A stretch of DNA of 64,000 nt from Streptomyces tubercidicus (GCF_027497495.1 NZ_CP114205.1:496001-560000), one strand, 5' to 3'. Counted from the stretch's first letter, positions 26,100-35,746 are shown. A program made the numbers and translations. Notes: generated by a model not told the origin, from the sequence alone.

Positions 26100-26231
26100 A
26101 CCGGTGGCTCACCCGGCGACCACCAGCGCCGTCCCGCCTCTTACGCCGTACGGATGATCGCCGGGATCACCGCGACCACCCCGGGTATCGCGATCACCGG
26201 GTGGTCCGCACGCGCTGACGCCTGACACAAC

Positions 26232-26262
26232 GGTGCCCGCCCCGGGGTCGGGAGCGGGCACC
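26232..26262 (-). terminator. Hairpin terminator of the cold-shock gene
   Basis: GGTGCCCGC (26232-26240) pairs with GCGGGCACC (26254-26262). It lies 20 bases downstream of the cold-shock gene on the minus strand. Confidence 0.7.
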
Positions 26263-26281
26263 GAGGGCGAGTCCGCCGGAC

Positions 26282-26485
26282 CTACGCCAGCCGGATCTTC
26301 TCCGCCTGGGGGCCCTTGTGGCCCTGGGTGACCTCGAAGGTCACCTTCTGGCCCTCCTGCAGCTCGCGGAAGCCCGTGGCGTCGATGTTCGAGTAGTGCG
26401 CGAAGACGTCGGCGCCGCCGCCGTCCTGGGCGATGAAGCCGAAGCCTTTCTCCGAGTTGAACCACTTCACGGTGCCTGAAGCCAT
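26282..26485 (-). CDS. Cold-shock protein (CspA family)
   Basis: A 67-residue single cold-shock domain, the standard length. RNA-binding motifs RNP1 (KGFGFI, residues 14-19) and RNP2 (DVFAHY, 27-32) are intact, with the opening [14 protein letters not shown]. It acts as an RNA chaperone or anti-terminator. The 5' region up to 26778 is long, as is usual for csp genes with regulatory leaders, but I cannot define a leader structure. Confidence 0.95.
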   Translation of the reverse strand: MASGTVKWFNSEKGFGFIAQDGGGADVFAHYSNIDATGFRELQEGQKVTFEVTQGHKGPQAEKIRLA

Positions 26486-26778
26486 ATTCCGTCTCCTTCG
26501 TTCAATGGGCTTGAATCGGCTTCCGCGCGCTGCGGAACCCGGAGGTGATCGCCCTGGTCCGGAGACGCGCTACACAGCAAGGACGCCCGTGAAGGCGACA
26601 CGGGCGTCCGGCACTTCGGAACCACGACAGCTGATCAGGACGCTACACCGAGCAACGCCCGGCAGGCCGCACAACCGTGACTGACGCGTCGTCCTTCACC
26701 GGGCAAGGCCATCGAGTGTCCTCCGTATCCCTGACCGATCGGATGGATGTACGACATCCGGCGGCGCGGGAGACGGCC

Positions 26779-28089
26779 TCAGACGGAACCGGGTCCGGAC
26801 CCTGGCTCGGCCCCGGACCCGGGCTCGTCGCTCTCGCCCCCGCCCGCCCGCGCGAGGCGCCGACGCCGCCACAGAGCGGTACCGAGCCCGGCGACGCCGA
26901 TGATCCCGACGGCTCCGGCCGCGGACAGGAACCACCAGTACCGGGTGAACGACGCGTCGTCCGTCTGCCCCGCGATCCCTGCCTTGTGCAGCGGTACGGG
27001 CCGCGGCCCGGGGGCGACCGGCCGCAGCTCCCCGGTGCGCTCATCGGGCTCCATGGCGGGCAGCACACCGACGGCCGCGGCCCGGGGAGCCGCCGCGAAT
27101 CCCCAGTCCAGCAGGGCGCGGGTCTCCTCGTAGACGGCGTTCCGGCCGCCGGACTGCGGATTCATCAGGGTGACCAGCAGCGTCCGGCCGTCGCGCCGGG
27201 CGGCGGCGATCAGGGTGTTGCCGGCGTGGGTCGTATAGCCGTTCTTCACCCCGATCAGGCCGTCGTACGGTCTGACGCCGTGTGAGCCGACCAGCAGCCG
27301 GTTGGTGTTCTGGATGGTGAAGGCGTCCGGGCCGCCGTCCTGCGGGAGCTCGGCCCGTTTCGTCGCGGCGAAGTGGGCGAAGTCCCGGTTGGTCAGCCCG
27401 GCCTGCCCGAACAGCGACAGGTCGTAGGCGGACGAGACCTGGCCCGGTGTGTCGAATCCGTCTGCGGACGCCACCCGGGTGTCGCGGGCGCCGAGGCGGC
27501 GGGCGGTCTCCTGCATATCGTCGATCGTCTTGCCCCAGCCGCCGTTCATGCTGGCCAGGGTGTGTACCGCATCGCTGCCCGAGCTGAGGAAGACGCCGCG
27601 CCACAGGTCAGCGACCTGGTAGGGCATGTCCTCCTTGAGACCGGCGAGGGAGCTGCCCGGCTCGATCCCGGCCAGATCCGCGAGGGAGACGGTGTGCACC
27701 TCCCCCTGGGAGAACTTCGGCAGCACCGTCACGGCGAAGAGCGTCTTGAGCGTGCTGGCGGGTGGCAGCGGCCGGTGGACGTCCTTGGCCGCGAGGACCT
27801 TGCCGCTCGCCATGTCCGTCACCATCCACGACAGGGCGGTGACGTCCGGCGGCTCGGGCACATCCGGCCGGGGCAGGAACTGCACTCCGCGCCGGTCCAG
27901 CCGGCTCTCGGCATCGGCGGGTCCGGCCGCGTGCGCCGGTGGTTCGGCCGCGTGCGCCCCGGGCCGCAGGTCGTCGATGCCATTCGGGCCATCGGCGGCG
28001 GCCGCCGGGCCGGGCACGGCCCACAGGCCCGCGGCACAAACGGTGGCGGCGGTAACGACTCTGACGGAGGCCCAACTCACGCTAGACAT
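26779..28089 (-). CDS. D-alanyl-D-alanine carboxypeptidase (PBP5-like, S11)
   Basis: A 436-residue membrane-anchored enzyme that trims the terminal D-Ala of peptidoglycan stem peptides. Signal peptide about 1-32; a Pro/Ala linker to about 80; catalytic domain about 85-330 with the SxxK motif STLK (Ser112, Lys115). The second motif reads Ser170-Gly-Ser172 (SGSDAV) and the third Lys282-Asn-Gly284 (VKNGYTT), variants of the usual SxN and KTG. The C-terminus has one transmembrane helix (WWFLSAAGAVGIIGVAGLGT) and a basic and then acidic tail, unlike the amphipathic anchor of E. coli PBP5. The ATG at 28089 is preferred to the GTG three codons earlier. Confidence 0.85.
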   Translation of the reverse strand: MSSVSWASVRVVTAATVCAAGLWAVPGPAAAADGPNGIDDLRPGAHAAEPPAHAAGPADAESRLDRRGVQFLPRPDVPEPPDVTALSWMVTDMASGKVLAAKDVHRPLPPASTLKTLFAVTVLPKFSQGEVHTVSLADLAGIEPGSSLAGLKEDMPYQVADLWRGVFLSSGSDAVHTLASMNGGWGKTIDDMQETARRLGARDTRVASADGFDTPGQVSSAYDLSLFGQAGLTNRDFAHFAATKRAELPQDGGPDAFTIQNTNRLLVGSHGVRPYDGLIGVKNGYTTHAGNTLIAAARRDGRTLLVTLMNPQSGGRNAVYEETRALLDWGFAAAPRAAAVGVLPAMEPDERTGELRPVAPGPRPVPLHKAGIAGQTDDASFTRYWWFLSAAGAVGIIGVAGLGTALWRRRRLARAGGGESDEPGSGAEPGSGPGSV

Positions 28090-28217
28090 GTGGCCCACGC
28101 TAAAAACGACCGCGGCCGGGCGCTGGTTGGCCTACTCCATCCGATGCGCGGGTGCCCCAGCTGCCGCGGAGGCGGACCGGGCCCGGCGGAATGACCGCCG
28201 GGCCCGGCCGGAAAGGG

Positions 28218-29093
28218 CTACCAGATCTTGTCGACCCATTCGGGGTGGTCGACGAACGGGTTCCTGTTGTGCTGGTACTTGTCGAATATCACCTGGTTGC
28301 GGTGCTTTTCGAAGGCGTCCGGCTGATCCTGCTCGCTCCACTTCTTCAGGACGGAGAGCCGGCCGATATGCGGCTGGGAGCCGTTGTCGACGTTGTCATT
28401 GGGCTCCAGATCGGGGAATCCGTCGCCACTGTCATAACGGACGGCCATGTAGAGGATCATGCGGGCGACATCGCCCTTGACCGCGTCCCGGGGCTCGAAG
28501 GAGTCGTCGTCGCTGGAGTTACCGGGCGCCTCGTCGACCTTCGTACCGCCGTTGTCGAAGTCCTTGTTGCCGCGGATGCTGTTGACGGACACATCCTCCG
28601 GGCGCAGATGGTGGAGGTCGGTGCCGGGACCGGTGTCGGTACCGAAGTCGCCATGCGACTTCGCCCAGACATGCTCACGATTCCAGTCGTCCGGGTTGCC
28701 GCCATTGGCGTTCTTGCTCTGCGAGCGGCCCGTGTACAGCAGAATCACATTCTCGCTGTTGTCCGGGTCCTGGTCGGTTTCCTTGAGGGCGTCCCAGACC
28801 TGGTCGTACGTCAGCTTTCCGGTCTGGGTGCTGCTGATGATCCGGTGCAGCGCGTCCTTGAGCTCCTTGCCGGTCTTGCCCTCGGCGTCTTTGTAGTACG
28901 TGTCGTCATACGACGTGCCGTCAGCCGTGCCGACGGACAGGGACGAGCGCGCGGTGGCGCCGGCGGCACGGTGCGGTGCGGCCTGGCCGGCCGTCGCACT
29001 GGCCGGAATCTGTGCGACCACCGCCGTCAATACCGTTCCGCCGGCCAGGGCCAGCGCGATACGGGCGCGACGTGTCACGCGGGTGTTGTCCAC
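28218..29093 (-). CDS. Secreted endonuclease I family nuclease
   Basis: A 291-residue secreted nuclease of the endonuclease I (EndA/NucM, PF04231) family, with a beta-beta-alpha-metal fold. Signal peptide about 1-34. The catalytic region shows DWNREHVWAKSHGDFG (His of the active site) and DLHHLRPEDVSVNSIRGNKDF, followed by DVARMILYMAVRY and KKWSEQDQPDAFEKHRNQVI, all family hallmarks. It probably degrades extracellular DNA. The start is GTG at 29093 with GAGAGGA about 8 bases upstream. Confidence 0.9.
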   Translation of the reverse strand: MDNTRVTRRARIALALAGGTVLTAVVAQIPASATAGQAAPHRAAGATARSSLSVGTADGTSYDDTYYKDAEGKTGKELKDALHRIISSTQTGKLTYDQVWDALKETDQDPDNSENVILLYTGRSQSKNANGGNPDDWNREHVWAKSHGDFGTDTGPGTDLHHLRPEDVSVNSIRGNKDFDNGGTKVDEAPGNSSDDDSFEPRDAVKGDVARMILYMAVRYDSGDGFPDLEPNDNVDNGSQPHIGRLSVLKKWSEQDQPDAFEKHRNQVIFDKYQHNRNPFVDHPEWVDKIW

Positions 29094-29680
29094 GAAGGGT
29101 GTCCTCTCCCCGAATTGTGGCGCCGGGTCGCGAAATGTGGGGCACGACCCGCGCCGGCCGTTGGGAGCGGCCGCAGGCAGCTTTCCATCGCGACAATCCC
29201 CACATGGTGAACACCAGGGAAGAGTTATGTGTCCACCCCGTGTTAATCACCGAATTCCCCCGAAAATGCCACGCGACCTCGCCGGCAACTACCGTCCAGC
29301 GCCCAGGTGTTGACTGCTGGGGGTATCGACTGTGGGTGCGTTGTCTGCGGTCGCGTGGATATGGGTGCCCCTCACCGGAATCATGATGCAGCAGCGGACG
29401 GACTTCGGCGGCGAATCCGGTGACCTCGGCAAGAAACAGCCGGAATGACGAAATACGGAGAACAGCGCGACGGCCGATCAGCGGACGAGGTGGACACCGG
29501 GAGCCCGAGGTGCATGCGTGCCCGCCCCGCTCGTCACGAGGATGGCGGCGCACCTTGCGCTCATCGGGTGAACCCGTGCTCTCTGCGCAACCGAGCGGGC
29601 CCCGACCTGCTTCCGGAGAATTAACAGCCGCATTCTCCGAATCCCCTGGATCCTTCGGACCGTGAGTTGTGGAGGCCCCC
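29094..29680. other. Intergenic region, no gene recognised
   Basis: About 590 bases between the nuclease gene (minus) and the small proline-rich gene (plus). It is less GC-rich than the neighbours. A single GTTCACC on the minus strand near 29199-29205 is not enough to call a PhoP box. Open frames here have no coding character. Confidence 0.45.
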
Positions 29681-30115
29681 ATGGCGCACTACCGCCCCAC
29701 TCCCCCGCCGTACGGCGTGACGCCGGATTATGTGCTCGCTCCCCCGCGCCCCGAGGAACGTCTGGGCGCGCCCACGGATCGGCAGGGGCCGCCGCCCCCG
29801 TCCGCGTCCCGGGTGGGCCATGTGCTGCCGCCGCCGCGCCCGGAGGACCGGCTGCCCTTCGGCCCGCCGCTTCCGCAGGACCGGCCGTTCCTGCCCCCGC
29901 GCCCCGAAGAGCAGCGGCAGGGGCCGGTGGCGCTGCCCGATCGCCGGCGGCAGGACCTGCAGGCCGCGCTGACCGCGGCCGGTGTCGCGCCGACGGACGG
30001 GGATCTGGCCGCCCTGGCGGCGATCGCGGCGCTGGGCGACACCACGGCCGGTGCCGTCATCAACTGGCTCGGGGCCGCCGCGCGCGCCTCATGGCCGCGG
30101 CCGCACGCAGTGTGA
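29681..30115 (+). CDS. Proline-rich hypothetical protein
   Basis: A 144-residue protein. The first 90 residues are low complexity with the repeated pattern PPPRPEDR / APPRPEER (at least four copies). The last 50 residues form a compact helical unit (RRQDLQAALTAAGVAPTDGD and LAALAAIAALGDTTAGAVINWL). I do not recognise it. The ATG at 29681 has GGAGG 5 bases upstream. The helical C-terminus with an N-terminal disordered Pro-rich arm suggests an adaptor-type protein, but that is speculation. Confidence 0.6.
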   Translation: MAHYRPTPPPYGVTPDYVLAPPRPEERLGAPTDRQGPPPPSASRVGHVLPPPRPEDRLPFGPPLPQDRPFLPPRPEEQRQGPVALPDRRRQDLQAALTAAGVAPTDGDLAALAAIAALGDTTAGAVINWLGAAARASWPRPHAV

Positions 30116-30146
30116 ACGGTGCCCCGGCCCGCCTCCGGGCCGGGGC

Positions 30147-31070
30147 TCACCCCTGGCCGCCCGCCCCCGGCCGAGCGGACGCCGCCTTGGGCAGCGGGCG
30201 GGCGCGGTGCGGATCGAGGAGAGGGGCGAGCAGATCGCCGTGGCGTTCGCAGCGCGGCGCGATCTCGTCGAAGAGGAAGGTGAGTTGCTGTGGGTCGGTG
30301 CACCCGGCGATCTCGTCCCAGGTGACCGGGGCCGAGACGGTGGGGGTGGCACGGGCGCGCAGGGTGTAGGCGACCGCGGTGGTCTTGGCGGCGGCGTTCT
30401 GGGAGAAGTCGATGAAGACCTTGCCGGGGCGCAGCGCCTTGGTCATCTTGTGCACGACCAGGTCCGGGAAGGCCGCCGCGGCCTCGATGGCGAGGCTCCT
30501 GGCGTAGGCCGTGGTCCGCTCGGACGGTGTGGGCTCGACGGGCACGATGAGGTGCAGGCCCTTGGCGCCGCTGGTCTTGGCGTAGGCATCGAGGCCGTCG
30601 GCGGCCAGCCGGTCGTGCAGCCACTGGGCCGCGGTGCAGCACTCCACGATGGTGGCCGGGGCTCCGGGGTCGAGGTCGAAGACGAGCCGGTCGGCGAGGC
30701 CCGGCGCCTGCCATGTCCACTGCGGGGTGTGCAGCTCGACGACCAGGTTCGCGGCCCAGGCGAGGGCGGGCAGGTCCTGCAGCAGGACCTGTCGGGTGGG
30801 CCCGGACGTCGAATGGGGGACCTCGCAGGTCTTCACCCAAGAGGGCGTGCCGGGCGGCACGTTCTTGGTGAAGAAGCGCTGGCCGTCCGGCCCGTCGGGG
30901 TAGCGCAGAAAGGAGAGCGGCCGGTCGTGGAGGTGGGCGAGCAGCGGTCCTGCGGTGGTGGTGCAGTAGTGCAGCACCTCACCCTTGGTGGTGCCGGTCT
31001 CGGGATAGAGGACCTTGTCCAGGTTGGTCAGCGAGAGGCGCCGCCCCTCCACAACGGTGATCGGCGACAT
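30147..31070 (-). CDS. LigD-type primase-polymerase (NHEJ polymerase domain)
   Basis: A 307-residue stand-alone LigD polymerase (PolDom, archaeo-eukaryotic primase fold), which fills in ends during non-homologous end joining. Visible features: LTNLDKVLYPETGTTKGEVL at the start, DRPLSFLRYPDG, FFTKNVPPGTPSW, the catalytic Asp pair in RLVFDLDPG near residue 133, TSGAKGLHLIVPV near 163 and KVFIDFSQNAAAKTTAVAYTLR near 222. There is no ligase or phosphoesterase domain in this protein or next to it. The gene is divergent from ku with only 30 bases between starts, so they share a promoter region. Confidence 0.9.
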   Translation of the reverse strand: MSPITVVEGRRLSLTNLDKVLYPETGTTKGEVLHYCTTTAGPLLAHLHDRPLSFLRYPDGPDGQRFFTKNVPPGTPSWVKTCEVPHSTSGPTRQVLLQDLPALAWAANLVVELHTPQWTWQAPGLADRLVFDLDPGAPATIVECCTAAQWLHDRLAADGLDAYAKTSGAKGLHLIVPVEPTPSERTTAYARSLAIEAAAAFPDLVVHKMTKALRPGKVFIDFSQNAAAKTTAVAYTLRARATPTVSAPVTWDEIAGCTDPQQLTFLFDEIAPRCERHGDLLAPLLDPHRARPLPKAASARPGAGGQG

Positions 31071-31100
31071 ACCATGAGAATCCCACACAAGGGATGAAAT

Positions 31101-32243
31101 ATGCGTTCTATATGGAATGGGTCCATATCATTCGGTCTGGTCACCATCCCCGTGAAGACCTACAGCGCCACCGACCGCACCTCGTCGGTGTCCTTCGTGC
31201 GCATTCACGAGAAGGACGGCGCGCAGATCCAGTACCGGAAGATCTGTGAGCTGGACGGCGAGGAAGTCCCGAACGAGGAGGTCGGCAAGGGCTATCAGGC
31301 GCCGGGCGACGACACCATCGTGCCGATCACCGACGACGATCTGTCCCGGCTGCCGATGCCCACCGCCAAGACGCTGTCGATCCTCTCGTTCACCGACCCC
31401 GACCAGATCGACCCGCTCCAGATGGACAAGGCGTACTACCTGGGGCCCAACGGGGCGGCCGCCGCCAAGCCGTACGCCCTGCTGCGGGAGGCGCTGGAGG
31501 ACCACCGCAAGGTCGCGATCGGCAAGGTGGCGATGCGGGGGCGGGAGTCACTGGCGATGCTGCGGGCGCACGACGGGGCGCTCGTGATGCATACGCTGCT
31601 GTGGCCGGATCAGGTCCGGCCGGTCACCGGTGTGGCGCCCGAGGACGTCGAGCTCCGCGAGAACGAGCTGACGCTGGCCGAGACCCTGATGGACTCCCTG
31701 GGCGAGCTGGACCCCGCCGAACTCCACGACGACTACCGCGAGGCCGTGGAGGAGCTGGTCACCGCCAAGCTGGAGGGCGAGCCGGTCGCCCCGGCCGCGT
31801 CGGGCACCTCGGGCGCCCAGGTCATCGATCTCACGGCGGCGCTGGAGAAGAGCGTACGGGCGGCACGGGGCCGGGAGACCGGTGCGGAGTCGGAATCGGG
31901 GTCGGAATCGGCATCCGTGACACCCATACGGGGGCGGAAGACGGCGAAGAAGGCCACGGGGAAGAAGACCGCCACGGCCGCCACGGCCACCGCGAAGAAG
32001 GCTCCCGCGAAGAAGTCGGCGGCCGCCGCCCCGAAGACCACCGGCGGGCGAGCCAAGGGCACTTCGGCGGCCCAGAAGGCCACAGCCGCCGGTACTTCCA
32101 AGACCACGCCGAAGAAAGCCACGTCGCAGAAGACCACGTCGAAGACCGCCGCCAAGAAGACGACGGCCAAGACGGCCACGCCCAAGAAGACCGCGGCCAA
32201 GAAGACCGCGGCCAAGAAGACGAGCAAGAAGTCGTCCGCGTAG
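31101..32243 (+). CDS. ku: Ku protein with histone H1-like tail
   Basis: A 380-residue Ku homologue that binds DNA ends and recruits LigD. The core (1-255) shows SIWNGSISFGLVTIPVKTYSA, CELDGEEV, KTLSILSFTDPDQIDPL, YYLGP and the C-terminal KLEGEPV. Residues about 270-380 form a very Lys/Ala/Thr-rich tail (repeated KKTAAKKTAAKKT) like eukaryotic H1 and mycobacterial Ku extensions, likely to bind DNA non-specifically and help end joining. It is divergent from the LigD polymerase gene. Confidence 0.94.
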   Translation: MRSIWNGSISFGLVTIPVKTYSATDRTSSVSFVRIHEKDGAQIQYRKICELDGEEVPNEEVGKGYQAPGDDTIVPITDDDLSRLPMPTAKTLSILSFTDPDQIDPLQMDKAYYLGPNGAAAAKPYALLREALEDHRKVAIGKVAMRGRESLAMLRAHDGALVMHTLLWPDQVRPVTGVAPEDVELRENELTLAETLMDSLGELDPAELHDDYREAVEELVTAKLEGEPVAPAASGTSGAQVIDLTAALEKSVRAARGRETGAESESGSESASVTPIRGRKTAKKATGKKTATAATATAKKAPAKKSAAAAPKTTGGRAKGTSAAQKATAAGTSKTTPKKATSQKTTSKTAAKKTTAKTATPKKTAAKKTAAKKTSKKSSA

Positions 32244-32321
32244 GCGCCTTCTGCATACGAGCCGTCTACGCAGGGGCCGTCGAGCCGCCTCACCCGTGGG
32301 CGGCCGTTCTAGAGTTTTGGT

Positions 32322-32699
<378 letters not shown>

Positions 32700-32792
32700 A
32701 CCGGATCTGACCGACGCACCAGGGAGCCGGTTCCGGGGCAGGACCGCCCCGGAACCGCCGGTACCGCCGGTACCGCCGGAACCGGATGAGCC

Positions 32793-33233
32793 CTACGCCG
32801 ACGGCAGCGCGTCGAGATAGACCCACTGGCCGTCCTCGCGGACGAAGCGGCTGTGCTCGTACTGGCTGTCGGCCTGCCCTTGCAGGCTGTAGTGGGCGCG
32901 GAATTCCACGGTGCCTTCGGCGTGGAAGGCGCTGCCGCCGGTCGTGCCGAGGATGTCCAGGCCGGTCCAGCGCTGGGCCGGTTCGAGGTCGAGGCCGGAC
33001 GGGCGGGTCGTCGGGTGCCAGGTGCGCAGCAGATATCCGGTGTCACCGACGGCGAAGGCGCTGTAGCGCGAGCGCATCAGGCGCTCCGCGGTCGGGGCCG
33101 TGGCACGCCCTTGATGGAACGGGGCACAGCAGTCGCGGTAAGCCTCGGCCCGTCCGCAGGGGCACGGCGAGGCGGGGGTGACGGCGGGGGCGACGGGGGC
33201 GGGGCGACGGGGCTTGTTCTTCTGCTTCGACAC
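32793..33233 (-). CDS. YchJ/UPF0225 family protein with SEC-C motif
   Basis: A 146-residue protein. After a basic N-terminus it has a SEC-C zinc motif (PCPCGRAEAYRDCCAPFHQG, about 24-43), then a small NTF2-like domain (AERLMRSRYSAFAVGDTGYLLRTWH... DGQWVYLDALPS). The function is unknown; members may bind ribosomal or Sec components. I place the start at the GTG at 33233; the open frame continues upstream but the sequence loses family resemblance. Confidence 0.85.
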   Translation of the reverse strand: MSKQKNKPRRPAPVAPAVTPASPCPCGRAEAYRDCCAPFHQGRATAPTAERLMRSRYSAFAVGDTGYLLRTWHPTTRPSGLDLEPAQRWTGLDILGTTGGSAFHAEGTVEFRAHYSLQGQADSQYEHSRFVREDGQWVYLDALPSA

Positions 33234-33428
33234 CCCACGATTGTGCCGGGTCGGCGGGTGCGGACCGCGACACGCCGAGCACACCCGGGTCCGGCACGCC
33301 CTGGAGATGCGCCCATTTAGGGAATTTCCCTGACAAATCACCCATTCGCAGCTTTTGGTGGCTTGATACGTGCTGTGAGGCTGGAAGAACTCATGGTGAC
33401 CGTCCCCACCACCCAGGAGAGAACCCCC

Positions 33429-33623
33429 ATGATTCTGTCCATTTCCGGCGTCGTCCTGCTCGGTGTCATCGTCTTCCTCTTCTTCCGGAAAGACGGCCTG
33501 AAGCTGTCCCACGCTCTGGTCTCCGCGCTCTTCGGGTTCTACCTCGCCAGCTCCGCCATCGCGCCCAGCATCAAGGCCGGCGGGGCGAGCCTGGCGAGCC
33601 TCCTCGGGGGCATCAAGATCTAG
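33429..33623 (+). CDS. Small membrane protein linked to the FtsK-like gene
   Basis: A 64-residue protein with two hydrophobic helices (ISGVVLLGVIVFLFF and LVSALFGFYLASSAIAP) separated by a short basic turn (RKDGLKLSH), then GGASLASLLGGIKI. The ATG at 33429 follows AGGAGAG; a start at 33393 is less well placed. Such short two-helix proteins often precede FtsK/Tra-like genes in Streptomyces chromosomes and conjugative elements, where they may assist a membrane ATPase. Here the FtsK-like gene starts 157 bases downstream. Confidence 0.75.
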   Translation: MILSISGVVLLGVIVFLFFRKDGLKLSHALVSALFGFYLASSAIAPSIKAGGASLASLLGGIKI

Positions 33624-33780
33624 CGGCGGTGCCCACAGCCCGCTTCCGGCGCAGCACCACGGGTTCCCGCCCGAACGGGGCGCCCCGGCTCCCGTCCGGG
33701 CGGCTCGTGTGCGACGCGCGCCCCGGCTCGCATCCCACGCCGATCCCCCACCACCACCGCACGAGCAACAGGGAGAAGAT

Positions 33781-35682
33781 GTGGCCCGGCGCCCCCTGCC
33801 CCGCATCCTGACCAACAGCGCACCGCTCGCCCGTATGGCACACAGCGCCTCGCTCGCCCGTAGCCGCGAACTGGCGCGTACCGCCGCCGACAGCGCCTCG
33901 GATGTGTTCCATCCGCTGATCACCATCGCCCGAGGGCTGCGTCGGCTGGGCGCGGCCGGCCGGGGACGCTGGGCCGAGACGCCCAGGGATCAGCGCGGTC
34001 CGCTGGCGTTCTTCGTGGGCGCGTGTGTGCTGGTGGTGTGGCTGGTGCCGTACGGGCCGCTGCTCGCCCTGATCGGGGTGATGGGCGCGGGGGCCTGGGC
34101 GGGGCGGGAGCGTACGCCTGTGTCGACCGGCCCCAGCGAGGCCGAGACCGAGCGGCTGCGGGCGCTCTACGAGGCGCTGGTGCCCTACCTCTCCGCCGAG
34201 GGCGACCCCAGCCCGCTGTATGCCCACGGCGGCGACTGGGAGCGGGCCTTCGCCGAGTACGCCTTCGACGACGCCGGGCGGCTGGAACGGCTGCTGCTGA
34301 AGTACCCGGCGTACTTCACCGACGGTGAGGACCGGTCCCGGGTCCGCATCGAGCAGGTGCTGTACGCCAAGGCCGGCCGGGGCCGGGAGTACCGCTTCAC
34401 CTGGGACGAGCTGGCCAATCAGCTCACACTGACCGTGCTGGAGGCGCTGCCCGTGGATATCGCCGCGCAGCGCTTCGTCACCTCGCCGGGCGAGACGGTG
34501 CTGGGGTTCACCGACCCGGAATCCGTACAGCGGACCCTCCCGGTCACCGGCGGGGAGGAGACCCGGGACGCCCCGCCGGTGGTCTGGCGTACCGGGCAGC
34601 GCTCCACCGAACCGCATCTGCTCGTCCTGGGGCAGCCGGGGACGGGCGCCACGACGCTGCTGCGCTCGATCGCCCTCCAGGCGCTGCAGCACGGCGATGT
34701 GCTGGTCATCGACGGCGGCGGGACCGGTGAGTACGGGTGTCTGGTCGGACGCCGTGGCGTGCTGGGGGTGGAGAGCGGGCTGGCGGGGGCGCTCGCGACG
34801 CTGGAGTGGGCGTCGCACGAGACCGAGCGGCGGCTGATCGCGGGGAACCGGGCGCGGCAGGCGGGCGATGCGGCGCCGGACGACACCCGGCGGCCGCTGT
34901 GGATCATCGCGGACCGTCCGACGGCGCTGTCCCATGTCGCGGTCGCGGAGGGCCGGGACGATCCGCAGCAGTGGCTGCAGGTGCCGCTGCGGCACGGCCG
35001 GGCGGCTCAGGTCACGGTGGTGGTGGCCGATCAGTTCGAGACCGCCGAGCTGCTGAGCGATCCGGTACGGGCGCACACCAAGGCGCGGGTGGTGCTCGGC
35101 CCCGCCACTACGGAAGAGGTACGGGCGGTGCTCGGGGCGCCGCCGCACACCACGCCGCCGGCTCAGGTCCCGCCGGGGCGCGGCTATGCGCGGTTGGGGA
35201 GCGCGTCCGTGCTGCGGCTCCAGGTGCCCGCCACCCCCGATCCGCTCGACGACGCGACCGGCCAGACGCACCGGGAGGCCGTCCTGGCCCTCCTGCCGGA
35301 GCGCATGGTCCCGGCCGACGGGGTGGGGCCGACCGAGCCGGTGAACGGCGGCAAGCGGGGGGACGCCGACACGGCGGTGGACGCCCGCAAGCCGGTGGAT
35401 GTCGGAAAGCAGGTGGACACCCGCAAGCAGACGGACGACGACAAGGTCGTGAAGGTCGGCAAGGTCGTACAGGTAGGAAAGGCTGTGGAGGTCGCCTCGT
35501 CCGCGCGCGCCGACGGGGCGGAACCGGACGACGGGCCCGCGACGGCCGATGCGGCCCCGGAGGCCGAGGAGACCGGGCCCATGGCCGAACCGGTGGGCGC
35601 GAGCGCGCGGGTGCGGACCGAGAAGGGCGGCGAACCCCGTGTGATCAAGGGCTCGGTGGAGGCCGTACGAGCGGAACGGTGA
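33781..35682 (+). CDS. FtsK/SpoIIIE-like membrane ATPase homologue with degenerate P-loop
   Basis: A 633-residue protein starting at GTG 33781 (GGGAGAAG just upstream). Residues 75-108 hold two transmembrane helices. Residues 265-505 resemble an FtsK/Tra ATPase core: the P-loop position reads GQPGTGATTLLRS (284-296), with Ala290 where the catalytic Lys is expected; LVIDGGGTGEY follows, and WIIADRP near residue 378 may be the Walker B strand. Residues 540-575 are a Lys/Val/Asp-rich repeat (VDVGKQVDTRKQTDDDKVVK), then an acidic tail. It may therefore bind but not hydrolyse ATP normally, or act as a scaffold. Confidence 0.75.
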   Translation: MARRPLPRILTNSAPLARMAHSASLARSRELARTAADSASDVFHPLITIARGLRRLGAAGRGRWAETPRDQRGPLAFFVGACVLVVWLVPYGPLLALIGVMGAGAWAGRERTPVSTGPSEAETERLRALYEALVPYLSAEGDPSPLYAHGGDWERAFAEYAFDDAGRLERLLLKYPAYFTDGEDRSRVRIEQVLYAKAGRGREYRFTWDELANQLTLTVLEALPVDIAAQRFVTSPGETVLGFTDPESVQRTLPVTGGEETRDAPPVVWRTGQRSTEPHLLVLGQPGTGATTLLRSIALQALQHGDVLVIDGGGTGEYGCLVGRRGVLGVESGLAGALATLEWASHETERRLIAGNRARQAGDAAPDDTRRPLWIIADRPTALSHVAVAEGRDDPQQWLQVPLRHGRAAQVTVVVADQFETAELLSDPVRAHTKARVVLGPATTEEVRAVLGAPPHTTPPAQVPPGRGYARLGSASVLRLQVPATPDPLDDATGQTHREAVLALLPERMVPADGVGPTEPVNGGKRGDADTAVDARKPVDVGKQVDTRKQTDDDKVVKVGKVVQVGKAVEVASSARADGAEPDDGPATADAAPEAEETGPMAEPVGASARVRTEKGGEPRVIKGSVEAVRAER

Positions 35683-35746
35683 ACTCCTCGGCTCGGCGAG
35701 ACCACCGGGCCTGACCACGGCTCCGCCCGGCCCCGAGCCGACGTCG

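Noticed and set aside
29190..29240. PhoP box upstream of the secreted endonuclease gene
   Set aside because: Only one GTTCACC unit is visible; functional boxes need at least two repeats in register.
31733..32293. Hydrophobic minus-strand frame opposite the Ku tail
   Set aside because: The Phe/Ala/Val composition simply mirrors the AAG/GCC codons of the lysine-rich tail.
32793..33926. Longer form of the YchJ-like protein
   Set aside because: The upstream 230 residues lose family similarity and overlap the small membrane protein gene on the other strand.
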